DNA of 64,000 bases from Pollutimonas subterranea (GCF_002849655.1 NZ_PDNW01000001.1:474097-538096), one strand, 5' to 3'; positions 17,437 to 28,138 are shown, counted from the stretch's first letter. Notes: a model not told the origin generated them from the sequence alone. A program made the numbers and translations.

Positions 17437-18936
17437 TCAAGACCTGGGCAGGCAGGTTTGCCGTACCGCATGCTCCCATTGTTCCATCAGCGCCTGTGCA
17501 TCGGCCCGTGCGAGTTCCGGCGTGAAACTCCGCTCGACTTGCCACAGTGTGGATAGCTGCTCTTTGTTCTTGTAGACGCCGCTGGTCAGGCCGGCAAGAT
17601 ACGCGGCGCCCAATGCGGTTGTTTCCACCATCGTGGGGCGCAATACCGGAATGCCCAACAGGTCGGCCTGGAATTGCATCAGCAAATCGTTCACGCAGGC
17701 GCCGCCGTCCACACGCAGTTCGGCCAACGGTTCGGACCCGGCGGCCACCGCATCGCGGCTCATGGCCTGCAGCAAAGCGGCGCTTTGATACGCAATGCTT
17801 TCCAGCGCCGCGCGGGCAATATGTGCCATGGTGCTGCCGCGTGTAAGTCCCGTAATGGTGCCGCGCGCCTCGGGCGTCCAGTAGGGCGCGCCCAGGCCGG
17901 TAAAGGCCGGCACCAGCATTACGCCGCCCGAGTCGGGCACGGTTCGGGCAAGCTCTTCGATTTCGCTGCTTTTCTTGACGGCATTAAGGCCATCGCGCAA
18001 CCACTGCACCACGGCGCCTCCGACGAATACGCTGCCTTCCATGGCAAATTCCGTTTGCGTGCCTGTCTGCGCGGCGCTGGTGGTGACCAGGCCGTTTTGT
18101 GATGTCTGGAACTTTGTACCGGTGTGCATAAGCATGAAGCAGCCCGTGCCATAGGTGTTCTTGGCCATGCCGGCGCTAAAGCAGGCTTGGCCGAACAGGG
18201 CGCTTTGCTGGTCGCCGGCCACTCCGCAAATAGGAATGGCATGTCCCAGGAGTTCGGCATGTACGGCGCCGAATTCGGCGGCGGAAGGCAGGACTTGGGG
18301 CATGAGCGCGGGCTCGATGTCCAAGGCCTGCAGCAGTTCGTCGTCCCATTGGTTGTCATGGACATTGAACAGCATGGTGCGCGAGGCATTGCTGACGTCG
18401 GTACTGTGCTTCTGGCCTTTGGTCAGTTGCCAGATCAGCCAGCTGTCCACCGTGCCGAAAGCCAGCTCGCCCCGGCGGGCTTGCTCGCGCGCTTCGGGTA
18501 CATGGTCCAGTATCCATTTCAGCTTGGTGCCCGAAAAGTAGGCGTCGACGCGCAGGCCGGTTTTCGCAAGTATGCTGCGGTCCATGCCGTTTTCACGCAG
18601 CGCCGCACACGTCGGTTCGGCGCGCCGGTCCTGCCACACGATGGCGTTGTAGACCGGCTTGCCTGTCTTGCGATTCCACACCAGGGTGGTTTCTCGCTGG
18701 TTGGTGATGCCGATGGCGCGGATATCGCTGGCATCAAGGCCGGCTTTGGCGATGGCGTCCCGGGCGGTTGCTAGCTGCGTCGCCCAGATCTCCATGGGAT
18801 CGTGTTCGACCCAGCCCAGTTCCGGATAGATCTGGGTGATTTCCTTTTGCGCCAGCGCCACGATGTTCCCCGCTACATCGAAGACGATGCTGCGCGTGCT
18901 GGAGGTTCCCTGGTCGAGTGCAAGTAGGTAGGTCAT
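17437..18936 (-). CDS. glpK: Glycerol kinase
   Basis: A 499-residue FGGY-family kinase, the usual length. The N-terminal [13 protein letters not shown] is the phosphate-binding loop. [13 protein letters not shown] and [19 protein letters not shown] are the family signatures. It phosphorylates glycerol to sn-glycerol 3-phosphate with ATP in the cytoplasm. It lies 33 bp downstream of glpR on the same strand, and the divergent ABC importer plus glpD complete the pathway. Repression by GlpR in the absence of glycerol 3-phosphate is likely. Confidence 0.95.
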   Translation of the reverse strand: MTYLLALDQGTSSTRSIVFDVAGNIVALAQKEITQIYPELGWVEHDPMEIWATQLATARDAIAKAGLDASDIRAIGITNQRETTLVWNRKTGKPVYNAIVWQDRRAEPTCAALRENGMDRSILAKTGLRVDAYFSGTKLKWILDHVPEAREQARRGELAFGTVDSWLIWQLTKGQKHSTDVSNASRTMLFNVHDNQWDDELLQALDIEPALMPQVLPSAAEFGAVHAELLGHAIPICGVAGDQQSALFGQACFSAGMAKNTYGTGCFMLMHTGTKFQTSQNGLVTTSAAQTGTQTEFAMEGSVFVGGAVVQWLRDGLNAVKKSSEIEELARTVPDSGGVMLVPAFTGLGAPYWTPEARGTITGLTRGSTMAHIARAALESIAYQSAALLQAMSRDAVAAGSEPLAELRVDGGACVNDLLMQFQADLLGIPVLRPTMVETTALGAAYLAGLTSGVYKNKEQLSTLWQVERSFTPELARADAQALMEQWEHAVRQTCLPRS

Positions 18937-18969
18937 GGCGGGCCGCTAAAAAGAATAGGCTGATTTGTA

Positions 18970-19734
18970 TCACATCGCGATGTCGCAGCGCACTTGCGCA
19001 CGTGCCAGCAGATCCGGAAACGGATCGGGCGGCACCTCGTCGGTAAAAAGCCGGTCAATCTGGCCAAGATGGGCGACGCGCACCATGGCAAGGCGATTGA
19101 ATTTGCTGGCATCGGCCGCCAGCCAGACTTCGCGCGCGTGCGAAATGATAGCCTGGGACACCTTCACTTCGCGATAGTCGAAGTCGCGCAAGGAGCCATC
19201 CGCCTCGATGCCCGATATGCCGATCAGCGCAATATCGACCTTGAACTGATGGATGAAATCCACAGTGGCTTCGCCGACGATGCCGTGATCGCGCGGCCGC
19301 ACTACGCCGCCCGCCACGATGACCTCGCTATTCTGGTTGAGACTCAGGATGGCCGCTACATTAATGTTGTTCGTGATGACGCGCAAACCGGTGTGCTGCA
19401 TCAGCGCCTTGGCGATCGCCTCGGTCGTGGTGCCGATATTGATCAACAGGGAACAGTCGTTCGGCACGGCCTGGGCGACGGCTAGTGCAATACGGCGCTT
19501 GCCTTCCGCATGCAGGTTCTCGCGCTGATGGTGCGCAATATTCTCGATGGTGGAATCGGGCACTCGCACGCCACCATGAAAGCGAGCCAGGAGGCCGGCT
19601 TCGGAAAGCCGCTGCACATCGCGGCGCACGGTCTGGACGGTCACGCCCAAATGGCCGGCCAACTCGTCGACCGTACTGGAATGATGCTTCTGCACGTGTT
19701 GCAAGAGCTTGAGCTGGCGCGGGTTTGGATTCAT
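18970..19734 (-). CDS. glpR: DeoR-family repressor GlpR
   Basis: A 254-residue DeoR-type regulator. The N-terminal HTH (residues 1-57) contains TVDELAGHLGVTVQTVRRDV. The sugar-phosphate-sensing domain has LLINIGTTTEAIAKAL and DIALIGISGIEADGSLRDFD. In the glycerol context it should be GlpR, a repressor relieved by glycerol 3-phosphate. It heads a leftward glpR-glpK unit and is divergent from glpSTPQUV. The 135-bp region between the glpR start and the proposed glpS start is the probable operator zone. Confidence 0.9.
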   Translation of the reverse strand: MNPNPRQLKLLQHVQKHHSSTVDELAGHLGVTVQTVRRDVQRLSEAGLLARFHGGVRVPDSTIENIAHHQRENLHAEGKRRIALAVAQAVPNDCSLLINIGTTTEAIAKALMQHTGLRVITNNINVAAILSLNQNSEVIVAGGVVRPRDHGIVGEATVDFIHQFKVDIALIGISGIEADGSLRDFDYREVKVSQAIISHAREVWLAADASKFNRLAMVRVAHLGQIDRLFTDEVPPDPFPDLLARAQVRCDIAM

Positions 19735-19770
19735 GATTTAAATCGATGACAAAACAAAAAGACTGTACAT

Positions 19771-19827
19771 CGAAAGAAAACGAATCGACCCTAGGGTTTT
19801 CATCTAGGGAAAATAGTCGGTAAACGA
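19771..19827. promoter_or_regulatory. Candidate GlpR operator region between glpR and glpS
   Basis: The divergent intergenic DNA holds CGAAAGAAAACGAATCGA at 19771-19788, with CGAA repeated at 10-bp spacing as in many DeoR-family operators. Another CGAA lies at 19824. Two CTAGGG elements lie at 19791-19796 and 19804-19809, the second inside a TTTTC-N7-GAAAA inverted repeat. Assignment to GlpR is by position only. Confidence 0.4.
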
Positions 19828-19869
19828 ACAATAATGCGCAGAATAGAACAAGTACAGCGAGACAAGACC

Positions 19870-20946
19870 ATGCAGTTGGCGCTAGACGGCATCAGCAAGA
19901 AGGTGGGAAGCGAAACTTGGCTTTATGACATGAGCCTGCGTCCGCAGGCGGGCGCCGTGACGGTATTGCTGGGCGCCACCCTTGCCGGCAAGACCAGCCT
20001 CATGCGGATCATGGCCGGGCTCGACGCGCCCAGCGCGGGCAGGGTTCTGGTCGACGATAGCGATGTCACGGGCAAGTCGGTGCGCCATCGCAATGTTGCC
20101 ATGGTCTATCAGCAGTTCATCAACTATCCCTCGTTTACGGTCCGGCAGAACATTGCGTCGCCGCTGAAATTGCGTGGCGAGAAAAATATTCCGGCGCAGG
20201 TGCAGGCCCTGGCCGACAAGCTGCACATCGGCATGTTCCTCGATCGCCTTCCGGCCGAGCTGTCGGGCGGCCAGCAGCAGCGGGTGGCGCTGGCGCGCGC
20301 CCTGGCAAAGAATGCTCCGCTCATGTTGCTGGACGAGCCGCTGGTCAATCTTGATTACAAGTTGCGCGAAGAATTGCGCGATGAGCTCGGGCTATTGTTC
20401 GAGTCAGGCGGCTCGACCATCGTCTATGCCACGACAGAACCGGGGGAAGCCTTGCTGCTGGGCGGCTATACCGCGGTGCTCGACCGCGGCGAGTTGCTGC
20501 AGTATGGCCCGGCCACCGACGTGTTCAATTTCCCAGCCTCGGTTCGGGTTGCCCGCGCCTTCAGCGATCCGCCCATGAACTTCATCAAGGCGTCGCGTTC
20601 CGGCACAGGCGTACAGCTGCCTTCCGGCGACACGCTCGCGATGGCCCTGCCCGATAGCGCGATCGCAGGCGGAGCCGATGTCACCGTAGGCCTGCGCGCC
20701 AGTACCTTGCGCCTGCAGCCACGCGATGGCGACCTTGCCTTGCACGGCATCGTCCAGCTGGCTGAAATCTCGGGGTCCGACACCTTCGTGCACCTGACGT
20801 CGGACATCGGCGACCTGGTGGCACAGGTGACCGGCGTTCATCACTTCGATATTGCCGCGCCGCTGGCGCTGTACTTTGACCCGGCCATGGCCTTCGTTTT
20901 CGATACCTCCGGCAAGCTGGTGTATGCGCCGCAAAGGAAACATTGA
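19870..20946 (+). CDS. glpS: Glycerol ABC importer ATP-binding protein GlpS
   Basis: A 358-residue ABC ATPase, first gene of a unit ordered like the Rhizobium leguminosarum glpSTPQUV glycerol importer. The nucleotide-binding domain spans 1-230. It has an unusual Walker A GATLAGKT at 35-42 (Leu instead of the middle Gly), a canonical signature LSGGQ at 131-135 and Walker B LMLLDEP at 151-157. Thr189 stands where the switch His is expected (YATTEP). A TOBE-like regulatory domain follows. The start at 19870 gives a normal family N-terminus; an ATG at 19834 is possible. It probably pairs with GlpT in a mixed ATPase dimer. Confidence 0.85.
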   Translation: MQLALDGISKKVGSETWLYDMSLRPQAGAVTVLLGATLAGKTSLMRIMAGLDAPSAGRVLVDDSDVTGKSVRHRNVAMVYQQFINYPSFTVRQNIASPLKLRGEKNIPAQVQALADKLHIGMFLDRLPAELSGGQQQRVALARALAKNAPLMLLDEPLVNLDYKLREELRDELGLLFESGGSTIVYATTEPGEALLLGGYTAVLDRGELLQYGPATDVFNFPASVRVARAFSDPPMNFIKASRSGTGVQLPSGDTLAMALPDSAIAGGADVTVGLRASTLRLQPRDGDLALHGIVQLAEISGSDTFVHLTSDIGDLVAQVTGVHHFDIAAPLALYFDPAMAFVFDTSGKLVYAPQRKH

Positions 20947-20947
20947 T

Positions 20948-22024
20948 ATGGCTCGCATCGATCTGGACCTGTCTCATTCCTATGTGGCCCATCCCCAGAG
21001 CGATGAGGACTACGCCTTGCTGCCCATGACGATGACATTCCGTGACGGCGGCGCGTATGCGTTGCTTGGGCCGTCGGGTTGCGGCAAGACGACCATGCTT
21101 AATATTATTTCGGGCCTGCTCGAGCCCTCGCACGGAACGGTCCACTTCGATGGCATCGACAAGACCGGCGCCACGCCGCAAGCGCGCAATATCGCCCAGG
21201 TATTCCAGTTTCCCGTGGTGTACGACACGATGACGGTAGGGGAAAACCTTGCGTTTCCACTGCGCAATCGCAATATGCCGGCGGCGCAGATCAAAGCCCG
21301 CGTCGGCCAGATTGCCGAGATGCTGGAATTGAATCATCAGCTGGACCAGCGGGCGGCAGGGCTTTCCGCCGATGCCAAGCAGAAGATATCCCTGGGGCGG
21401 GGCCTGGTCAGGTCCGACGTATCGGCGGTCTTGTTCGACGAACCGCTTACCGTGATCGATCCCCAGCTGAAATGGCAACTGCGACGCAAGCTCAAGCAGA
21501 TTCACCATGAATTAAAGCTCACGCTTATCTATGTCACCCATGATCAGGTCGAGGCGTTGACCTTTGCCGAACAGATCATGGTCATGTCGCGCGGCAAGGT
21601 AGTGCAGGTGGGTACGCCCGAAGACCTGTTCGAGCGTCCCGCCCATACCTTTGTGGGCCATTTCATCGGCTCGCCGGGCATGAATATCCTGCCCATTGAA
21701 TCGGCCGATGGCGTGATCAGGCTGGAAGGCCAGTCGGTGCCCGTGCCGGCTGGCATCGCCTCGGCCCGCGGCCACATCAAATTGGGCATACGCCCCGAAT
21801 ATACGGAACTGGCCGAGCCGGGCAAGCCCGGCGTCTTTTCGGCCGTTGTCGAGAAAGTGCAGAACGTCGGCACGTACCAGCTGCTGACAGCGCGGGTGGG
21901 CTCCCATCTTGTGCGCGCACGCTTGGGCCTGGAGCATGACCTTCCCGAACCAGGCGCTACGGCGGGTCTTGCGCTCCTGGGCAGGCACTCCTGTTTTTAT
22001 CGGGACGAGGAGCTTATCGCATGA
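20948..22024 (+). CDS. glpT: Glycerol ABC importer ATP-binding protein GlpT
   Basis: A 358-residue ABC ATPase, partner of GlpS. Walker A GPSGCGKT at 41-48, Walker B VLFDEP at 161-166 and the switch His198 (YVTHDQ) are canonical. The signature is degenerate, LSADA at 139-143 instead of LSGGQ. A C-terminal TOBE-like domain follows. It starts just after glpS and its stop overlaps the glpP start (ATGA), so subunits are translationally coupled. The name follows the rhizobial glycerol operon and should not be confused with the E. coli glycerol-3-phosphate antiporter also called GlpT. Confidence 0.85.
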   Translation: MARIDLDLSHSYVAHPQSDEDYALLPMTMTFRDGGAYALLGPSGCGKTTMLNIISGLLEPSHGTVHFDGIDKTGATPQARNIAQVFQFPVVYDTMTVGENLAFPLRNRNMPAAQIKARVGQIAEMLELNHQLDQRAAGLSADAKQKISLGRGLVRSDVSAVLFDEPLTVIDPQLKWQLRRKLKQIHHELKLTLIYVTHDQVEALTFAEQIMVMSRGKVVQVGTPEDLFERPAHTFVGHFIGSPGMNILPIESADGVIRLEGQSVPVPAGIASARGHIKLGIRPEYTELAEPGKPGVFSAVVEKVQNVGTYQLLTARVGSHLVRARLGLEHDLPEPGATAGLALLGRHSCFYRDEELIA

Positions 22025-22906
22025 GTGTATCGACCAAGCCCGTCAACCAGAGAGCCTGGTGGCTGATATTGCCGGTCGTCGTGTGCGTGGCGTTCTCCGC
22101 CATATTGCCGCTCATGACGGTTGTGAACTATTCGGTGCAGGATGTCATATCGCCGACGCGCGCGGTATTTGTCGGCACCGAGTGGTTTACCGCGGTCATG
22201 CGCGACCAGGATCTGCATGGCGCACTGCTGCGGCAATTGGTGTTCTCGTTTTCCGTGCTGGCTATCGAGATACCATTGGGCATCATGCTGGCGCTGGCCA
22301 TGCCGTCCACCGGGTGGAAGTCATCCGCCGTGCTGGTGCTGATCGCCTTGTCCCTGCTTATTCCGTGGAATGTCGTCGGCACGATCTGGCAGATATTCGG
22401 ACGCCCGGATATTGGCCTGATGGGCCATGCCTTGCGATCGATGGGAATTGAGTTCAGCTACGCCAGCAACCCAACTCATGCCTGGCTGACCGTGCTGCTG
22501 ATGGATGTATGGCATTGGACACCGCTGGTCGCCTTGCTTGCGTTTGCGGGTTTGCGTTCCATTCCCGACGCCTATTACCAGGCAGCGAGCATCGACGGCG
22601 CCAGCAAGTTTTCAATATTCCGCTACATACAGCTGCCCAAGATGCGTGGCGTACTGATGATTGCGGTGCTGCTCAGGTTCATGGATAGCTTCATGATCTA
22701 TACCGAGCCCTTTGTGCTGACCGGCGGCGGCCCCGGCGACGCCACGACTTTCCTTAGCCAGTACCTGACCCAGAAGGCAGTCGGGCAATTCGACGTGGGC
22801 CCGGCGGCCGCGTTCTCGCTCATCTATTTCTTGATCATCCTGTTGCTGTGCTTCATTCTGTACAGTTGGATGCTGCGCGTGGGAACCCAGGATAAGGAGC
22901 CCGGCC

Positions 22907-22914
<8 letters not shown>
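22021..22914 (+). CDS. glpP: Glycerol ABC importer permease GlpP
   Basis: A 297-residue MalF-type permease with six predicted membrane helices. Its EAA loop (about 195-215) is YQAASIDGASKFSIFRYIQL, which docks on the ATPases. It should form the inner-membrane channel with GlpQ. The start overlaps the glpT stop by 4 bp and the end overlaps glpQ by 8 bp, a tight coupling typical of such importers. Confidence 0.88.
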
Positions 22915-23722
<808 letters not shown>

Positions 23723-23732
23723 AGGAGCCGGC

Positions 23733-24041
23733 ATGCTGGACTGGATGGTTTGGACTCTGCCCACGGCCGTGTTCTTCATTTGCATAGTGCTGATGCTGGT
23801 GGGCATGACGCTGTGGGAAATCAAGCGTCCCACCACCGTGCGCAAAGGCTTTCTGCCCATGGCCACTACGCGTGGCGACCGCCTCTTCATGGGGCTGCTC
23901 ATTGCGGCGTACATCAATCTGGGCTTCCTGGGCATCAGCGACAAGCTGGCCCGGTGGCTGGGGCTCGCCGAGGAACCCACTGTCTGGATCAGTTTTGTGG
24001 CGTCCATGCTGATTCTTGCGCTGGTCATGCGCAAGGGATAG
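23733..24041 (+). CDS. glpU: Small membrane protein GlpU (DUF2160)
   Basis: A 102-residue protein with three hydrophobic segments and the pattern of the DUF2160 family (TLWEIKRPTTVRKGFLPMATTRGDRLFMG). It is regularly encoded between the permeases and the binding protein of this glycerol importer type. The start at 23733 follows AAAGGAG at 23721-23727. Its role is unknown; an accessory membrane subunit is a reasonable inference. Confidence 0.8.
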   Translation: MLDWMVWTLPTAVFFICIVLMLVGMTLWEIKRPTTVRKGFLPMATTRGDRLFMGLLIAAYINLGFLGISDKLARWLGLAEEPTVWISFVASMLILALVMRKG

Positions 24042-24135
24042 AGCTTGGTTGTTGTTGCGCGCGATTCCCTTATCCCCGGATCTGCGCGGCAGGACAATGG
24101 AGTAAGCGGGGACATGATCTACCGAGGAGACAACA

Positions 24136-25866
24136 ATGTTATTTCGTCGTACCGCACTGGCATTTGCCGTAACGTGCCTGCTATCCGGCCAGGTTTACGC
24201 AGGCGAAGCCGAAGCCCAGAAATGGATAGATAACGAGTTCCAGCCATCGACCCTGAACAAGGATCAGCAAATGGCTGAAATGAAGTGGTTCATCGACGCC
24301 GCCGCGAAACTGAAAGAGCAGGGCGTCAACGAGATATCGGTCGTGTCTGAAACGATCACGACGCACGAGTACGAAGCCAAGACCTTGGCCAGGGCGTTTA
24401 CGGAAATTACCGGTATCAAGGTTAATCACGACCTTATCCAGGAGGGTGACGTCGTCGAGAAGCTGCAAACCTCCATGCAGTCGGGCAGGTCCATCTATGA
24501 CGGGTGGATTTCCGATTCTGACCTGATAGGAACGCACTACCGCTATGGCGAAATGCTGTCGCTGACCGATTACATGAACGGTGAAGGCAAGCAGTGGACC
24601 AATCCTGAGCTTGATATCAAGGATTTCATCGGCACCTCGTTTACGACCGCGCCCGATGACAAGCTCTATCAGTTGCCCGACCAGCAGTTCGCAAACCTTT
24701 ATTGGTTCCGCGCCGACCTGTTCGCCCGGCAAGACCTGAAGGACAAGTTCAAGGCCAAGTATGGCTATGACCTTGGGGTGCCTGTCAACTGGACCGCCTA
24801 CGAAGACATCGCCAACTTCTTCACCAATGACGTCAAGACGATAGACGGGCAAACCATATATGGGCACATGGACTACGGCAAGAAGGATCCGTCGCTGGGC
24901 TGGCGTTTCACGGATGCCTGGCTGTCCATGGCCGGCACCGCCGACAAAGGCACGCCTAACGGGATGCCTGTCGATGAATGGGGCATACGCGTTGCGGACG
25001 ACAAGTGCACGCCGGTCGGTGCTTCCGTATCGCGGGGCGGCGCCACCAATTCGCCGGCCGCGGTCTATGCCTTGACCAAGTACATCGACTGGATGAAGAA
25101 GTACGCGCCCAAACAGGCGCAGGGAATGACATTCAGCGAATCCGGGCCCGTGCCGGCACAAGGGCATATTGCGCAGCAAATCTTCTGGTACACCGCCTTC
25201 ACCGCTGACATGACCAAGAAGGGCCTGCCCGTGGTCAATGAAGACGGCACGCCGAAATGGCGCATGGCGCCTGCACCGCATGGTCCTTATTGGAAGGAAG
25301 GCATGCAGAACGGTTACCAGGATGTGGGTTCGTGGAGCTTTTTCAAGAATCATGATCCCAAGAAAATAGCCGGAGCCTGGCTGTACGCCCAATTCGTCAC
25401 CGCCAAGACCACTTCCCTGAAGAAATCCATTGTAGGGCTGACTTTCATTCGCGACAGCGACATCCATAGCGAGTACTTCACGAAGAATGCCGACAAGTAC
25501 GGCGGCCTGATCGAGTTTTATCGCAGTCCGGCGCGGGTGGCATGGACACCTACCGGTACCAACGTACCGGACTACCCAAAGCTGGCCCAGCTATGGTGGA
25601 AAAACGTGGCGACGGCCATTACGGGCGAGACCACGCCTCAACAAGCCATGGATACGCTGGCCACAGAGATGGATGCGATCATGGCCAGGCTGGAACGCGC
25701 GGGCATGAGCCATTGCGCGCCGAAGCTGAACCCCAAGAGCGATCCCGAGAAATGGCTGAGCGACAAGCAGGCTCCATGGAAGAAGCTGGCCAACGAAAGC
25801 CCCAAGGGTGAAACCGTCGCCTACGACGCCTTGCTGAGTGCATGGAAGGAAGGCCGCGTGCGCTAG
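24136..25866 (+). CDS. glpV: Glycerol ABC importer substrate-binding protein GlpV
   Basis: A 576-residue periplasmic binding protein with a clear Sec signal peptide (residues 1-22, cleavage after VYA). At nearly 60 kDa it is longer than typical sugar-binding proteins (about 430) but matches the large solute-binding proteins of this importer class. Conserved-looking segments include YDGWISDSDLIGTHYR and YQLPDQQFANLYWFR. A strong GAGGAG ribosome site at 24123-24128 precedes the ATG, which would suit the high copy number a binding protein needs. It is followed by a long palindrome before glpD. Confidence 0.88.
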   Translation: MLFRRTALAFAVTCLLSGQVYAGEAEAQKWIDNEFQPSTLNKDQQMAEMKWFIDAAAKLKEQGVNEISVVSETITTHEYEAKTLARAFTEITGIKVNHDLIQEGDVVEKLQTSMQSGRSIYDGWISDSDLIGTHYRYGEMLSLTDYMNGEGKQWTNPELDIKDFIGTSFTTAPDDKLYQLPDQQFANLYWFRADLFARQDLKDKFKAKYGYDLGVPVNWTAYEDIANFFTNDVKTIDGQTIYGHMDYGKKDPSLGWRFTDAWLSMAGTADKGTPNGMPVDEWGIRVADDKCTPVGASVSRGGATNSPAAVYALTKYIDWMKKYAPKQAQGMTFSESGPVPAQGHIAQQIFWYTAFTADMTKKGLPVVNEDGTPKWRMAPAPHGPYWKEGMQNGYQDVGSWSFFKNHDPKKIAGAWLYAQFVTAKTTSLKKSIVGLTFIRDSDIHSEYFTKNADKYGGLIEFYRSPARVAWTPTGTNVPDYPKLAQLWWKNVATAITGETTPQQAMDTLATEMDAIMARLERAGMSHCAPKLNPKSDPEKWLSDKQAPWKKLANESPKGETVAYDALLSAWKEGRVR

Positions 25867-25911
25867 TGTGCAAACAGCGCACTGATGTCGCCTTGATTGG
25901 CAAGCGCTGGA

Positions 25912-25950
25912 TGAGAGGTCGTGTGCGTGATTCGCGCATACGACCTCTCA
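25912..25950 (+). terminator. Long near-perfect palindrome between glpV and glpD
   Basis: A 39-base inverted repeat whose outer arms are TGAGAGGTCGT and ACGACCTCTCA, with pairing continuing inward to leave only a short loop. As RNA it would be a very stable hairpin. No T-run follows, so it may attenuate or stabilise mRNA at the glpV/glpD boundary rather than act as a classical terminator. Confidence 0.5.
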
Positions 25951-26008
25951 CATATAGTGCGCCGGTGTTCTACACTTACGCTGCTCCGAATTAATTGGTT
26001 TCACCTAT

Positions 26009-27604
26009 ATGACAACTATCAATACCCCCCAGGCGTCCGACAGGGCGCAACATTTGGCCGCATTAGCCGGTCTCGGCCAGGTCGACCTGGCGATCATCGG
26101 GGGCGGGGCCACTGGCCTCGGCGTGGCGCTCGACGCAGCATTGCGCGGGCTTTCGGTGGTATTGCTGGAGTCGCACGACTTTGCCAAGGGTACGTCGTCG
26201 CGCGCCACGAAGCTGGTGCACGGCGGCGTACGCTACCTGGCGCAAGGCAATATTGCCCTGGTGCGCGAAGCCTTGCACGAGCGGACCACCTTATTGCACA
26301 ACGCGCCGCATCTGGCGCGTCCCTTGGCTTTCGTCATGCCCAGCTACAAGTGCTGGGAAACGCCGTTCTATGGCGTGGGCCTGAAAATGTATGACGCTCT
26401 GGCCGGCAAGGCCGGCCTGGGCTCCACACAATTTCTCAGCGCAAGCCAGGCACGGCTATGCCTGCCGGGCGTAAAAGCGCAAGGCCTCAAGGGAGGCGTC
26501 AAGTATTGGGATGGGCAATTCGATGATGCGCGCCTGGCGGTAACGCTGGCCAGAACGGCTGCCTCGCAGGGGGCGTTGTTGCTGAACTACTGTCCGGTCA
26601 CCGGGTTGGTTCATCAAGACGGTAAAGTGGCGGGTGTGCAGTGCGAAGACGCCGAAACCGGCACGTCCTACACAGTCCTGGCCAAATGTGTCGTGAACGC
26701 CACGGGCGTGTGGGTCGACCAGATACGCCAGAAAGACGGTGCCGCCACCGGCCGCGAAACCCAAACCATGGTCGCACCGAGCCAGGGCGTGCATCTGGTG
26801 GTCGACAAAGAGTTTCTTCCGGGCGATCACGCCTTGCTGGTACCCAAGACCCAGGACGGACGGGTGCTGTTTGCCGTTCCATGGCTGGGCAAGGTCATTT
26901 TGGGCACCACCGATACGCCGCGCCAGGACCTGTCGCGAGAGCCCGGCGCCTTTGCAGAGGAAGTGGCCTTCATCCTCGGCGAAGCCGGCAAGTATCTAAG
27001 CCGCGCACCGCAACGCAGCGATGTGAAAAGCATATGGGTCGGCTTGCGGCCGCTGGTGCGTCCGCCGGCGAACGAAGGCGGCGCCACCAAGAAAATCAGC
27101 CGCGAACATACCGTGCTGGTCAGTCCCAGCGGTTTGGTGACTGTTACAGGCGGAAAATGGACCACCTATCGCGCAATGGCCGAGGACGTCCTGGAAAAAT
27201 GTGTCGAAAACGCCTTGCTGCCGCGCCTGCCGCCATCCGAAACCAGCGACTTCCTGCTGTTGGGTGCACAAAGAAACGGCCAGGGCCGCACGTCGATGGC
27301 CGCGGTCCCCGGGCTGGACGCGTACGGTACCGAGGCGCAATGCGTTCAGGCATTGCCGGGTGCTGAAACACAACTGGCTCCCGGGCTCAGCGCTGCCATG
27401 GTAAGTTTCGCTGCGCGCTACGAATACGCCCGCACAGTTGAAGACGTATTGGCGCGGCGCTCGCGTATGCTGTTCCTGGATGCAAGATTGGCCGCCAGTC
27501 TTGCACCGGCCGTCGCGGCCCTATTGCAAGAGGAGATCGGCGTCGACCCGCAACTGGACGCGTTCCTTCAGCTTACCGAGCAATACCTGCGCTTGCCAAC
27601 CTGA
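26009..27604 (+). CDS. glpD: Aerobic glycerol-3-phosphate dehydrogenase
   Basis: A 531-residue FAD enzyme. The dinucleotide-binding motif DLAIIGGGATGLGVALDA lies near residues 26-43. SHDFAKGTSSRATKLVHGGVRYL is the GlpD signature. It oxidises sn-glycerol 3-phosphate to dihydroxyacetone phosphate and feeds electrons to ubiquinone at the inner membrane. It ends the glycerol locus, 142 bp after glpV, and could be read through from the importer operon or from its own promoter beyond the palindrome. Confidence 0.93.
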   Translation: MTTINTPQASDRAQHLAALAGLGQVDLAIIGGGATGLGVALDAALRGLSVVLLESHDFAKGTSSRATKLVHGGVRYLAQGNIALVREALHERTTLLHNAPHLARPLAFVMPSYKCWETPFYGVGLKMYDALAGKAGLGSTQFLSASQARLCLPGVKAQGLKGGVKYWDGQFDDARLAVTLARTAASQGALLLNYCPVTGLVHQDGKVAGVQCEDAETGTSYTVLAKCVVNATGVWVDQIRQKDGAATGRETQTMVAPSQGVHLVVDKEFLPGDHALLVPKTQDGRVLFAVPWLGKVILGTTDTPRQDLSREPGAFAEEVAFILGEAGKYLSRAPQRSDVKSIWVGLRPLVRPPANEGGATKKISREHTVLVSPSGLVTVTGGKWTTYRAMAEDVLEKCVENALLPRLPPSETSDFLLLGAQRNGQGRTSMAAVPGLDAYGTEAQCVQALPGAETQLAPGLSAAMVSFAARYEYARTVEDVLARRSRMLFLDARLAASLAPAVAALLQEEIGVDPQLDAFLQLTEQYLRLPT

Positions 27605-27619
27605 AGCATTGCCATGACG

Positions 27620-28138
27620 CTAACCGCCAAACACAGTGCGTGCTGACTCGAAACGCTTGGCGAAATAGGGATTGCTGAGCGAGTCGATACGTACGCGGCC
27701 TCCGGTGGAGGGCGCGTTAATGAAATTGTCGTCGCCTATATAGATGCCCATATGCGAAAATGGCCTGTTCAGCGTGTTGAAGAATACGAAGTCACCGGCC
27801 TTGAGGTGTTTCCTGGATATCGGCCGGCTAAGGCTGGCGATTTCCGCAGTGTTATGCGGTAGCGTCTGGTTTGCCGCATTGTTGAATACATAGGCCACCA
27901 GGCCGCTGCAGTCGAAACCCTGAGCCGGTACCGAACCGCCGTACTTGTATCGGGAGTCCAGCAAGGCCAATGCGGTAAGCACCACTTCGTTACGTTGTTC
28001 TGGGTTTACGTTAATTGTGTCATGAGAAAAAAGCTGAGTCCGGTGTGCGCCCGGGCCGGAGCAGGCGGTCAAGAGCAGCGCCGTCATTGTTACAGCCAGG
28101 AATAAGGGCGAAAAGGAGCGGATGGCTATCGTCATCAA
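27620..28138 (-). CDS. NlpC/P60 family lipoprotein (peptidoglycan endopeptidase)
   Basis: A 172-residue protein with a lipoprotein signal peptide (LLLTAC, Cys26 as lipidation site). A C40 peptidase domain carries the catalytic Cys in FDCSGLVAYVF and the His in HMGIYIGDDNFINAP. NlpC/P60 enzymes cut D-Glu-diaminopimelate bonds in murein peptides, here probably from a membrane-anchored position. It converges on glpD with 15 bp between and is divergent from flhD. A shorter start one codon in is possible (MTIAI). Confidence 0.87.
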   Translation of the reverse strand: MMTIAIRSFSPLFLAVTMTALLLTACSGPGAHRTQLFSHDTINVNPEQRNEVVLTALALLDSRYKYGGSVPAQGFDCSGLVAYVFNNAANQTLPHNTAEIASLSRPISRKHLKAGDFVFFNTLNRPFSHMGIYIGDDNFINAPSTGGRVRIDSLSNPYFAKRFESARTVFGG

